From positions 310,001 to 374,000 of the forward strand of contig JAUIRK010001021.1 in the NCBI GenBank assembly GCA_030549495.1: a DNA stretch of 64,000 nucleotides, written 5' to 3'. The position numbers and the translations under genes were made by a program. The notes under the pieces are model-generated. The model had not been told where the DNA came from, ran no database searches, and saw only the letters and a program-made list of their open reading frames with translations. Position 1 is the stretch's first letter. The number at the start of each line of letters is the position of its first letter. This document shows, in pieces, positions 36,403-48,246 of this stretch. This DNA is from Nectonema munidae (Eukaryota; Nematomorpha; Nectonematoida; Nectonematidae).

Positions 36403-39400
36403 GGACTTTTTTTTTATAATTTTCAAAATTTATTATAAAAGAATTTTTGTCCAATGAACAAACCACCATTATTACCCGACATTATACTTGCACTGTAAGC
36501 TCTCAATCATACCACATGCACAGATTTTATGAAGTCAAACTATCTTGTTTGTAATTCTGATTGTATCAACCTTCCAGCTCAGTGGTTTTCAAACTGAAGT
36601 CCGCGTGCCGCGAAGAAGTTCATGGGGATCGAGAAGGGGACGCTATTTTTGCCAATAAATCACATTCCAAAAGAATAAATAAGTTAGTCTTTGAATTGAG
36701 TAATATTTTTTTCTTTTATATTTTTTCATGCCTAATTTGGAAATGTGAATTTTTCTTAATGGATAAATTCACTTAATGGATACTCAAAAATGAAATATGA
36801 CGACTCACATTTTAAATTTCGTTTCACTGCATTAACATCTGGTGGGGAAGGGAAACATAAATGTCCTTTGTGTTCTGAAGTGTTAGCATCCACTTTTTTA
36901 AAGCCCGTTAAATAAGCTTCCACTGGTAGTGAAGCACTCGAGTTCGGTAAACAAAATTATTGGTTGAACGATTGCACAAATTCATGTTTGATAAATAACA
37001 TCTGAATGTTTTTGAAAAATATTGAGTATGGTTTGTAAAGTTTCAAAAAAATATCTGTAGTCAAAAAGTCCCACAACATAGTAGATCAGTTGATATTACC
37101 TTGCTGCAAAGATATATTGGATGTGCTAAGAAGTTCTGAAGTTGTAAAATTGAAACATATCTTCCTGTTAAACGATACCGTTAGAAAGCTAATAGTAGAG
37201 ATGTTGAATGACATGTCAGGCGTGGTTTTATTGATTCCGAATTTGATTTTCAACTTTTTTTGCTCAGATTGATGAAACGATGGATGCTGCAAACTTGTCT
37301 CTGCCTTGCGTTTATGCAGAATATGTATATGACAAGAACCTTGTAGACAATTTTTTATTTTGAAAAACTCAGCAATAGAACAACTGTAAGAGAAACATTT
37401 GACAAAGTGATACATTTTTTTAGAGCACACGGTATTAAGTCGTAATCTGGCTAAGCAAAAATCTCCAGATGTAATTGATAACCAGTGCGCCGTGCCATAA
37501 AACCATATCCGATGAGCTGAAAAATGTTTTCAATGAAGTCATTAAAAAGTGTATTTTATTAAAGCAAATGGTTCAAATCTTATTTGTTTTCAATTTGAAA
37601 AACTCTTGCTGCACTCAAACGTGAGATGGCTTTCTAAAGGAAAATTTTCCAAGCGATACTATGGAAAGAAATCGAACAATTTCTAGAAGGCATCCATTAT
37701 AATAAACAAATGGCCACTTTTGAAATGAAGTTGCATTAATAAAAATGTCCTGGAGGCCATAAAATACCGTGTAGCATGCCAAGAAAGTTCTCTTTATTTT
37801 CTTAATCTACAAAAATTTGAAAAATACTATCAATTTATTAAAAACCCATTTATAATCTCGATTAGTAATCTAGCCTCAGAAGAATTCTTAATTAGAGAAC
37901 AGTTTATTGATTTGTTTAATGGTTGAGGAGATGCAAAACATGTTTTACTTAAATATCTCATAGCGATTTTTCGATTGAAAATTGCTCTGAACGCTGATTC
38001 GATTTCGCACTACATATGAGTGTGAGCAAGCGTTTTCCATCCTACTCGCCATTGAAACCAAATGTGAGTAATGATATGAGAATTGCATTGGCCAAAACAG
38101 AACCAAATTTAGACAAAGAAGATGCATCCATCTCATTCAGATTTGGATTGTTCAGACAATTTTTGAATAAACGATTGTGTCGATTTTTTAGTACAGAAGT
38201 TTATATGTTGATTTATTTTTTTTAAATGAGACCCCGAGCTATTAAAAATTATAGTTAGACCTCTACGCCGAAACTTTTTAGAAAGTTTGTGAACAACTCT
38301 TTTAGCTCAACACGGAAACAAAATCATTCATATATAAGAGATCACTACTCATCAGATGTAATTAAGTCTTTATTTCTCCTTATTGTTATTTATCAGTTAA
38401 TGAAATGGATGTTCACAGTCTATCTGTATAGTCTATTGGATGATTTCTTTTATAAATCTTTAGGGAGTTGATTTTTGGTTGAACTGATTTTATATTTGGT
38501 GTTCGAAGGTTAAACATGTCCCTGTCTTCTAAAGACCATATGGAAACGGTTGTATTATTGGTTAGGTGGATTGATTACTCTGTACTGAAATGCATTGTTG
38601 CTTTAAATTAAATTTTAAATTTTTAAGCAATAAAGCTAGATTAGTAACACAGAAAAACAAAGAATCATCTTATATAATCTTCATATTCTACCTACAAATA
38701 TATTCAGTTAGTAAAGTAAATTGTTTGAAAATATGTTTAGGACATGGGTCTATGAATTGACAGGTTTGTATCTGTGAATTTAAATTTGGCCATTTTAAAT
38801 AGAAATGTAAGATTTAAAATTTTTGGAAGAAATATTCTACAAACTTTAAATTTATATAAATTAGCTATTCCAATCCCTAAGTTATACGCTAAAAATTACA
38901 TGGAAATGATATTATTAGTACTAAGTTTTTTAACAAAATTTTTAGCAAATATTTTTATGACATTGCCAATTATTCTAAGAAATCTTGATAAAAAAACGAA
39001 AACATTAAATAAAACGAATATCTAAGAATAAAGATACTATATATTCGATTTCTAGAATAAAAGACCTGGGTGTTTATATTAGCCCCGTCACCCACTTCAA
39101 GTACGGTGGAGGAGGGGGGGGGGAGGCAAAACTGATCAACTGGAGGTGGCAAAACTGATTTTAATGGGGCCGGGAATATAAGAAGGTGTATACATTTATA
39201 TATTTCAAAGGAGTTTCAGATGTGCAAAATAAATCCTAAGGGTCCTAGCACCCTTGCCCCCTCCTTTATCGACGGGCTTGGTTACAGTAATTAATAGGGA
39301 TAAATATTTTAAGCTTTGAATTATAGAGTTTTTATATAGTTATGTGCTATAAAAAATATTCACCTCGCTCAAAAATACATGGGCTCTTATTCAAATGACT

Positions 39401-39551
39401 GGCTACATTACTCCCTCTGATCAAATATAGCTCAAATGTGCATTACTATAACAAAGAAGTTGACGTTAATGAAAAAAAAAGATTTTAATATTCATTCTAA
39501 GACTTAACCTCAAAACAAGAAAAGTAATATCGAAAATCTTCTCAGAAGACA
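36403..39551 (+). repeat. Dispersed repeat, copy A (contains a hAT relic)
   Basis: Aligns colinearly with 52795-56257: shared left part (TTTTCAAAATTTATTATAAA, ATTACCCGACATTATACTTG), shared hAT insertion, shared right part up to AAAATCTTCTCA. Identity by eye is about 80%, except 38300-38805, which is almost identical. A possible true left end CAGGGGCGCAAATTCGC starts at 36367. Confidence 0.85.
36580..38299 (+). mobile_element. hAT relic in copy A, ZBED-type
   Basis: Left end CAGTGGTTTTCAAACT; the right end, read inward, is GAGTTGTTCACAAACT (12 of 16 match). Flanking 8-mers TTCCAGCT (36572-36579) and TTTTAGCT (38300-38307) match at 6 of 8. Transposase pieces: MKYDDSHFKFRFTALTSG with a BED finger CPLCSEVLAS, LRSSEVVKLKHIFL, LNDTVRKLIVEM (family LSNDTVRRRI), and the C-terminal RIALAKTEPNLDK. 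Several stops and indels; inactive. Confidence 0.82.
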
Positions 39552-39574
39552 AACAAGTATAATAAATACTATAA

Positions 39575-39950
39575 AAAGATATATAATTCAGAAAATTGAA
39601 AATTATTGGGGTGGGCGAAAGGCTTTCTACACACAAGCGATCACCAATTACCTCAATTCACTTTCAATCTTACCAATCCTTAATTCTACACCATCTACCA
39701 TACATAAATCTAAAGAATCCTTGCAAATCAAAGCAGACGTACTCTCGCCCAATTAAGATCAAACAAATCCCCACTTGTCTACGAATATTTACACAAAATC
39801 AGTCCCAAAACAATCCCCTCTTCTCAATGTTCTCTCTGCAAAACACACCCACCACTCGATCTTTGGCTTAATCCACACGTGGACACGAATCTTCTCTGAA
39901 AATGGAAAAACAAACTAGCATCACCTCCTCCCACCATAATACATTATTAA
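39575..39950 (+). mobile_element. LINE relic, C-terminal piece
   Basis: Reads SNKSPLVYEYLHKISPKT, then a CSLCKTHPP zinc-like motif and LWLNPHVDTNLL, resembling the QLRxxxSPLLxxYLxxI...CPLC...LWxNPxxVAxxL end of Jockey-superfamily LINEs. It may be the far end of the relic at 34480-36366, separated by the dispersed repeat. If so, about 300 residues between them are missing. Confidence 0.6.
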
Positions 39951-40044
39951 ATCCCATCTCCCTATATATTAACATTACACACAAATTTAGATATTAAAAA
40001 AATCATACAAACACATCTCTTCTGGTTCCAATCAAAGCGTCTTG

Positions 40045-40210
40045 TTTGCCACTGGTATGGTGATAACCAGATATCTGCCATTGGGATGCCAACAACAACA
40101 ATATAATCTTCCATATCTGGACAGATGTTAAGAATTGCCACAATGGGGAATCGAACACCGAGTTCATCTAGATTCTATAGAGCTACAACTGTTGGGGATG
40201 CACAACCTCT
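40045..40210 (-). mobile_element. Possible tRNA-derived SINE upstream of NIPA
   Basis: On the - strand, GTTGTAGCTCTATAGAATC leads to a B-box-like GTGTTCGATTCCCC (40147-40160), then CCAGATATGGAAG, a string also found in the 28.2-kb SINE (CAGATATGGAAG). It ends about 245 bp before the NIPA start codon. Confidence 0.5.
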
Positions 40211-40454
40211 CAAGCCTTGTAACCCATTAATGACATCCTAACCAAAAAGTTATGTTTTTTTCTAAACCGCTTTTTAAAAAGCGCGAAATTGTGGGAGACG
40301 ATAATTTATTAAAGGAGTTTAACATTTAGATCTACAGTGATCCGACAAAATCGTGCATATCGCATACTTCTTTTTTGCTTTTTATGGTCTTGCCACTTCA
40401 CTCATATACAAATAATAATTTAAACATGAACAATTTCATTTATTTAGAGTGATT

Positions 40455-40596
40455 ATGAAGAATCTCAAAGATGATCAGTTATACTACTATATAGGCACGC
40501 TTTTTGCTGTTTTCTCATCCCTTTTCATTGGTTCCTCCTTCATATTTAAAAAAATTGGCTTGAAACGTTCTGCCTATTTATCTAGTAAAAGAGCAG
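40455..40596 (+). CDS. NIPA exon 1 (start codon)
   Basis: Codes residues 1-47 plus the first base of codon 48. It holds the first membrane segment and the short basic, serine-rich loop ending KRAG. The donor reads GCAG|GTAAAA. Codon 48 (Gly) is completed by the GT that opens exon 2, matching the RAGQGG block of the family. Confidence 0.9.
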
Positions 40597-43500
40597 GTAA
40601 AATCTAATTCTCTCTTGTTCTTTCTTACTAAGTTTCTACCAGGGTTGTGAAGTCGGAAAATATTTGGCGACTTCGACTCCGCCTCCGATAATTTATAATT
40701 TTTCGATTCCGACTCTCCTTCGGTAATTTTCGAGACTGCAACTCCATTTATCTAAATTTTTTTAACATGACTTCACCTATATATAATTGTGCAACTTTGA
40801 CTTTAAAAATTTATAATTATGCAACAGCAAAATGTTAATTTTAGATAGTCATTGAAAGATTTCCTGAATTTTAGACATTTGTGCTGTGTGTTGCAAGCAA
40901 GATGTTTGGTCTATTTTCTTCAACATAATTTATTGTTCTTATTGGTTTGAATTTCTAGTTTAGTCTCTTTCTTGTATTATCTTCAAAAAGATTTTCAATT
41001 TATTGTATATAACCTTTTTATCTAAGACATAAATTAAATATATCCTAAATGTTTTTCCAAAGGTATTTGGTTAAATTTTTTTTTCCTAAAAACTTTCTAC
41101 TCATAAACTAAGTTTTGCTCCTTTACAAACTAATTTTATTTTAACGTAAAATGAAAAAGTTCATTCTTTAATTTTATTGAATTTTTCAGCCTTTTTCCAT
41201 AAAATGCAAGGCTTGGAACAAAATGATAAGCATTTTTATGTCGCGTTTTTGCAACGTTGCACTCTAAAAAGAGTGTAAATGAATTTATTTTTTAATCTAA
41301 CATGAATATAACTATTCATGAAATCGGAGTTGCAATAATATTACGACTCCGACTTTACAACCCTGGTTTCTACATATGTTAAAACATCTAAGCTTAGAAA
41401 AGTTGAGACTTAATCTCAAAACTTTCTTCATCCAAATTTTGCAGCCATCTTTTCTCTCCTTTCTTTTTCATTGGCCTTGAAATCGATGCCATTTGGAAAC
41501 TTTTTTTTTACGTCATTGTCAAAGATAAACCATGTGAGAAAGTCTGTTCCTGCGTGTTAATAAAACAACATTAATTCTCTGTTTTTTTTGATAAAATGGT
41601 TTCTATTCAATTTTGTTAACTGGAATTTGATGGCTTATCAATGTTTAACCCTTTGAGGACCAGAATTTTGAAGAATAATTGTCTGCTTTTTTTTCAATGG
41701 AATTTTGTATGTTGTAACAGACGATTATTATTTCATGGAACACCGGTATCACACCAAGCCTCAAAGGGTTAAAGGATTCTCTTCCTTGTTGCCATTTTTT
41801 TTTAATTTTAAGGCTAAACTACAAATTTTATGAAATTAATGATTTTTTTAAAAATTCCTTGTGTAATTTCTTCATTTTTTGTTTTAAAAACACGGTCTTG
41901 CCTTTTAATGGATGTACGTACATTGTACATAAAAAAGATCATTTAACGTCCTTTGTTCCCGCATCCGCAAAGTAAGTCGTGCCTCACACATACACAAATT
42001 TGTGAGACATTTTTTTGGAGCGTGCTGCATTTCTTCACCGGATGCCCTTTGTGACGGCAAGCGAATGGCCTCAGAATAAACAAGAAATTTCATTTCTGGT
42101 ACAGCGGGAATCGAATCCGAGACCTTTGGGATGAAATCCCTGAGGTCTAACCCCCGGCGCTATCCTTTTATGGATGTATCCTATCGCATATTTGATATAA
42201 CAGAACTACACACTATTCTTCACTCTTGAAGTGCAGAAAGTGTTATTTTGTCCCTTTTTTAAATATAACTATTTTTTAATTTTTGAACATCCACTTTAAC
42301 AACATATCCATTAAATGTTTTCACTTATCTATCTTTAGATCCACGACTTACTTGTCTAGAAGAAAGGAAAAGTTTTTCTTAGATTTTCTCTAATGCTTCC
42401 AACCTAAATTTAGTTCTTTATTTTCTTGTCGATCTCTTCTCCATAGAATCGAGAGAGAGAAAGAGAGAGAGAGTAGAAATCAGGGAAAAAATTAATTTGG
42501 AAAATTTTTTAGAATATTAAATTTAACTAATATTTTATCAAAAATATTTCCGAAAAAAATTTCAAAATAAAGAAAAAATATAATAAATCATATCTTACAA
42601 ATCACCATTAAAAATTTAATTAAGTGCACTAGTAAGAATGTGTTGCATATCTGATGTGTTAAAATATTTTCAATTTTTTGTCATTTTAACCCATTAAGTT
42701 CCAATGCTCCCATTTGGGAACATAAGTAATTTCATCTTCGTCTGTTTTTTTCAATGACTTTGAATATAAATCGTCTGCGTTTTTTTAGATATCGTCTGAT
42801 TTCTATGGTACTTAATGGGTTAAAGTAGGTTGCCTTTTTGCTCTAAAATTTCTTTTGAAAATTTGCTTTTTGTTTTTTGGAAGTATTAAACTTTGCGTAT
42901 ACTTTTTCATTTAACCCGTTGAGGACAAAATGCATTTATTTGTTTTTTTGATAAAGAAGTGTAGAAATATATTTTGAGAAAACCTTATTATTTATTTATT
43001 TATTTATTTATTTTAGAAAAAAGAATTATAAAAATAATCTGAAATATAAAAAGAAGGTGGAGCAAACCAATTAGGTTTTTGTCACACCAAAAAAAATTTT
43101 TTTAACAATATATGTAAAAATAGATTGTTCAAAAACAAAACATTGTAAAAAAAAAAGGAGAAAAAAAAACCTGAGAAGACGATTAAAAACGAAAATCAAT
43201 TGAATGACATCAATACAAACATAAAGGATATAAAAAAAACTCCTAAATATATCATTTTCAATTACAATAACATGCTAAGATTATATATAATTATACATGT
43301 ATTTATATAATTTTTTTTATAAATGTATATATCTCCAACCCGTATATTACGATGATTCTTCTCCAACCTGTATTCTACGATGATTCATCTCCAAACTATA
43401 TACTACAATGATTCATCTCCAACCTTTATACTACGATAATTCATCTCCAACCTGTATACTACGATCATTCATCTTCAACCTGTATACTACGATGGTTTCT

Positions 43501-46500
43501 ATTCCATGTACAAATAACTAGGGAGACAATGTTCAACTTTCTGTTCACATTCTGCTAGATGTAAGATTTGATATACCTCATTCGGGGAGACGATGCTACA
43601 TAAGTTATTACCTATATACATTATACCTGTATACTACGTTGGTTCATCTCCAACCTGTATACCGCGATAATTCATTGGTTCATCTCCAACCTGTATACCG
43701 CGATAATTCATCTCCAACCTATCAATACATATTTTGCTAGATGTAAGATTTGATATACCTCATTCGGGGAGAGGATGTTAGATAAGTTATTAATTTTTTC
43801 ACGATATTAAATAATATATTTTATCAAATAATCAAAATAAAATTCTGTAATCAAAGAATCGAAAAATATTCTTTAAAAAATCAAAAAATATCAAACTTTC
43901 TGTTCATATTTTGCTACCTCATACGATGTTACAAAAGTTATTACCTATACTTTGCAATTTGCACGATTTTAAATATTATATTTGTCAAATAATCAAAATA
44001 AAATTCTGTAATCAAAGAATCGAAAAATATTCTTTAAAAAATCAAAAAATATCAAAGTTTCTGTTCATATTTTGCTACCTCATACGATGTTACAAAAGTT
44101 ATTACCTATACTTTGCAATTTGAACAATTTTAAATATTATATTTGTCGAATAATCAAAGAATCGAAAAATGTTAAAATCAAAAAATATTTATTATCGAAT
44201 AATCAAAGAATCGAAAAATGTTCAAATAAAAAAATATTTATTCTTTTTAAATATATCGTTGGCTCCCCTTACTTTTAGTTTCGTATGTGCATAATTTGAT
44301 AAAAATTAATTATTAAAGACTAGGTTTATCTTTCAATTTTAAAAGTAAGGGGAGCCAACGATATATTTAAAAAGAATAAATATTTTTTGATTTGAACATT
44401 TTTCGATTCTTTGATTATTCGATAATAAATATTTTTTGATTTTAACATTTTTCGATTCTTTGATTATTCGACAAATATAATATTTAAAATTGTTCAAATG
44501 GCAAAGTATAGGTAATAACTTTTGTAACATCGTATGAGGTAGCAAAATATGAACAGAAACTTTGATATTTTTTGATTTTTTAAAGAATATTTTTCGATTC
44601 TTTGATTACAGAATTTTATTTTGATTATTTGACAAATATAATATTTAAAATCGTGCAAATTGCAAAGTATAGGTAATAACTTTTGTAACATCGTATGAGG
44701 TAGCAAAATATGAACAGAAAGTTTGATATTTTTTGATTTTTTAAAGAATATTTTTCGATTCTTTGATTACAGAATTTTATTTTGATTATTTGATAAAATA
44801 TATTATTTAATATCGTGAAAAAATTAATAACTTATCTAACATCCTCTCCCCGAATGAGGTATATCAAATCTTACATCTAGCAAAATATGTATTGATAGGT
44901 TGGAGATGAATTATCGCGGTATACAGGTTGGAGATGAACCAATGAATTATCGCGGTATACAGGTTGGAGATGAACCAACGTAGTATACAGGTATAATGTA
45001 TATAGGTAATAACTTATGTAGCATCGTCTCCCCGAATGAGGTATATCAAATCTTACATCTAGCAGAATGTGAACAGAAAGTTGAACATTGTCTCCCTAGT
45101 TATTTGTACATGGAATAGAAACCATCGTAGTATACAGGTTGAAGATGAATGATCGTAGTATACAGGTTGGAGATGAATTATCGTAGTATAAAGGTTGGAG
45201 ATGAATCATTGTAGTATATAGTTTGGAGATGAATCATCGTAGAATACAGGTTGGAGAAGAATCATCGTAATATACGGGTTGGAGATAACACGCAAGTTGT
45301 CTACCCGCGTTCAACCGTACAGGTTATGAGAATATATCATTACATATTAGAGAAGAGTTTTCTAAACTCTTTATACTGAAAAAATATTTCTTCAATATAC
45401 AAATAAATTTAGATGAGAATATATCATTACATATTAGAGAAGAGTTTTCTAAACTCCTTATACTGAAAAAATATTTCTTCAATATACAAATAAATTTAGA
45501 TTCTGAAAGTAGAGTCGCTTTATAATTGGGCTGGAAATTGTCACAGAATATAGGTAAAAATTTGTCCAAATGAAAAAAGCTTTAGTTTAAAATGCATCCC
45601 TTATCTCCTTAAATTTAATGCAGTAAACAATAATAAAAATAATATTTATCCAAAACATATTTTTTCGAATCAAAGTGTAAATCAAACCCGCATTTAAATT
45701 TTGGTTGATTAATTCAAAATCTACAAATAAATTTAGATTCTGAGAGTAGAGTCGCTTTATAATTGTGTTAGAAATTATCACATAATATAGGTAAAAATTT
45801 GTCCAAATGAAAGGAGCTTTAGTTTAAAATGCATTCCTTATAAAGGTTGTATCTAATCTAAATAAAAGTAGACTATGATTATCCAACAAAACTCATTATT
45901 TCTTCAATGTGGATGTCGAAAATTATAATTATTTTATAAAAATATAGAAATAAATTTAGGATTAAAGTGAAAAAAAAATAAATTCATGAGATTACTTATT
46001 GATAAAAATTGATTAAAACACATATTTTGATCTATTTATCTTCTCTTTAAAAATTTATATGCAATAAACAATAATAAAATAATATTTATCCAAAACATAT
46101 TTTTTTCGAATCAAAGTGTAAATCAAACCCGCACTTCAAAAGAAGTAAAAAACTAATGTTAATATATAAAAAACTGAAAACTAAAATGATTTTATAAAAA
46201 TCTAAAAATAAATAGTGGACTACGATTATCCAACAAAACTTGTACATTCGATCTACATTTTTCACTTCAAAAATAATTTTAAATTTATTAGAAAAAGATT
46301 ATACTGACCAATAAAAAAAACGAAGGTTAATTTATAAAAAAAATGGAAAAACTAATACTATTTTATAAAAATCTACAAATAAATTTAGATTCTGAGAGTA
46401 GAGTCGCTTTATAATTGTGCTGGAAATTGTCACATAATATAGGTAAAAATTTGTCCTAATGAAAGGAGCTTTAGTTTAAAATGCATCCCTTATCTGCTAA

Positions 46501-48192
46501 TTAATGGTATGAAGCCCATGGAAAATAAAAACAGTAAAAGGTATTTCTTAAGTACTTGTGAAAGTAATGTATTCTGAAAGCCCATAAAAAATGCTTTAAT
46601 TTGGTATATCGCATGATGCATTTTGTTGAGAAATGTGAAAGTTATAAGCGTTTTAATATTTGACTAAGATTTAAGCTAGGAACACTACAAATAAACTAAG
46701 CGTACACTAGCCCGATAAAATAAACCACACACGCGTGCTAAAGATGTGGTGAAGCGTATGCGAGATAAGAATTCACTGCGCTCACAAACGCGTAATGCAA
46801 CATGTGTTCATCTTTCTTCGCATAGTTATGCTCTAAAATCAATCAATAATATGATTTATTCTTCGCACACTGTCGGTATAAATATAACGAATGCCCTTCG
46901 TTAAAAATTAGAAAGGTTGTATCTAAACTAAATAAAAGTAGACTACGATTATCCAACAAAACTCGTACATTCAATCGACAAAACCACACACGCGTGCTAA
47001 AGATGTGGTGAAGTGTATGCGAGATAAGAATTCACTGCGCTCACAAACGCGTAATGCAACATGTGTTCATCTTTCTTCGCATAATTATGCTCTAAAATCA
47101 ATCAATAATATGATTTATTCTTCGCACACTGTCGGTATAATTTTTAACGAATGCCCTTCGTTAAAAATTAGAAAGGTTGTATCTAAACTAAATAAAAGTA
47201 GACTACGATTATCAAACAAAACTCTTACATTTAATCGACATTTTTCACTTGAAAAAAAATTTAAAATTTATTAGAAAAATATTAAACCGACCTCTACTGA
47301 CCCATAAAAAGTAAAAAATATATATTAATTTTCGACAGTTTTATTTAACTATGACATTTTAAAATGTTAAAACCCATATTCTACCTTTGTGAATATAAAA
47401 TTTTGAAGAAATAATATATAAACTCATCACGTTAATTATTGGTATTTTTTGAAACTAGATAAAAGTTGACTGACCTCACATAAAAGCGGATTTTGGAAAA
47501 ATAAAAATATATTTATTTGTAAAACCTAGCCTATTTTACCCACAAAGAGTATAGCTTCAAATCTTGTACATTCGATCAACATTTTTCACTTCAAAAATAA
47601 TTTAAAATTTATTAGAAAAACATTATACTGACCTATACTACTGACCCATAAAAAGTAAAAAATATATATTAATTTTCGACAGTTTTCTTCAACTATGAAA
47701 TTTTAAAATGTAAAAAATCATATTTTACCTTTGTGAATATAAAATATTGAAAAAATATTATATAAATTAAGAACGTTAATTATTATTGGTATTTTTTGAA
47801 ACTAGATAAAACTTGACTGACCTCACATAAAAGCAGATTTTGGAAAAATGAAAATATATTTATTTGTATAACCTAGCCTATGTTAACCACAAAGACTATA
47901 CCTTTCCAATGATACCATTTTCATTTATTTTTTTTTTAAAAAAAGACAGATTATGCTTCAACAAAAAGGTGGTCCGTAATTTTTTCAAAAATTTAGACAA
48001 AATTTTTTGAAGTAATGTCCATTTATTAAAATTTTTTAAAACTTTTGTAAAAATAAATTATTCTAGAGTATGTAGCAAACGATAAGCTTTCTAATGATAT
48101 ATATATCATGAAAAAGAAATATTGAAAACCAGTTTAATTCTTTCTTCAAATCAAACAAGTAAAAATTTTCAAAAAGTAGTATTGGTAGTAGT

Positions 48193-48246
<54 letters not shown>

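Noticed and set aside
38289-38471. 60-codon frame identical in both dispersed repeats
   Set aside because: The DNA of the whole tract is nearly identical, so the shared frame needs no coding function. It has no recognisable motif. Recorded only as part of the conversion finding.
43331-43500. CRISPR-like spacing of 28-bp repeats
   Set aside because: Units are contiguous, without unique spacers, in a eukaryotic intron.
43911-44706. Mirror-image open frames of 70 and 68 codons
   Set aside because: They arise from the palindrome and its 161-bp internal repeat; no protein signal, AT-driven codons.
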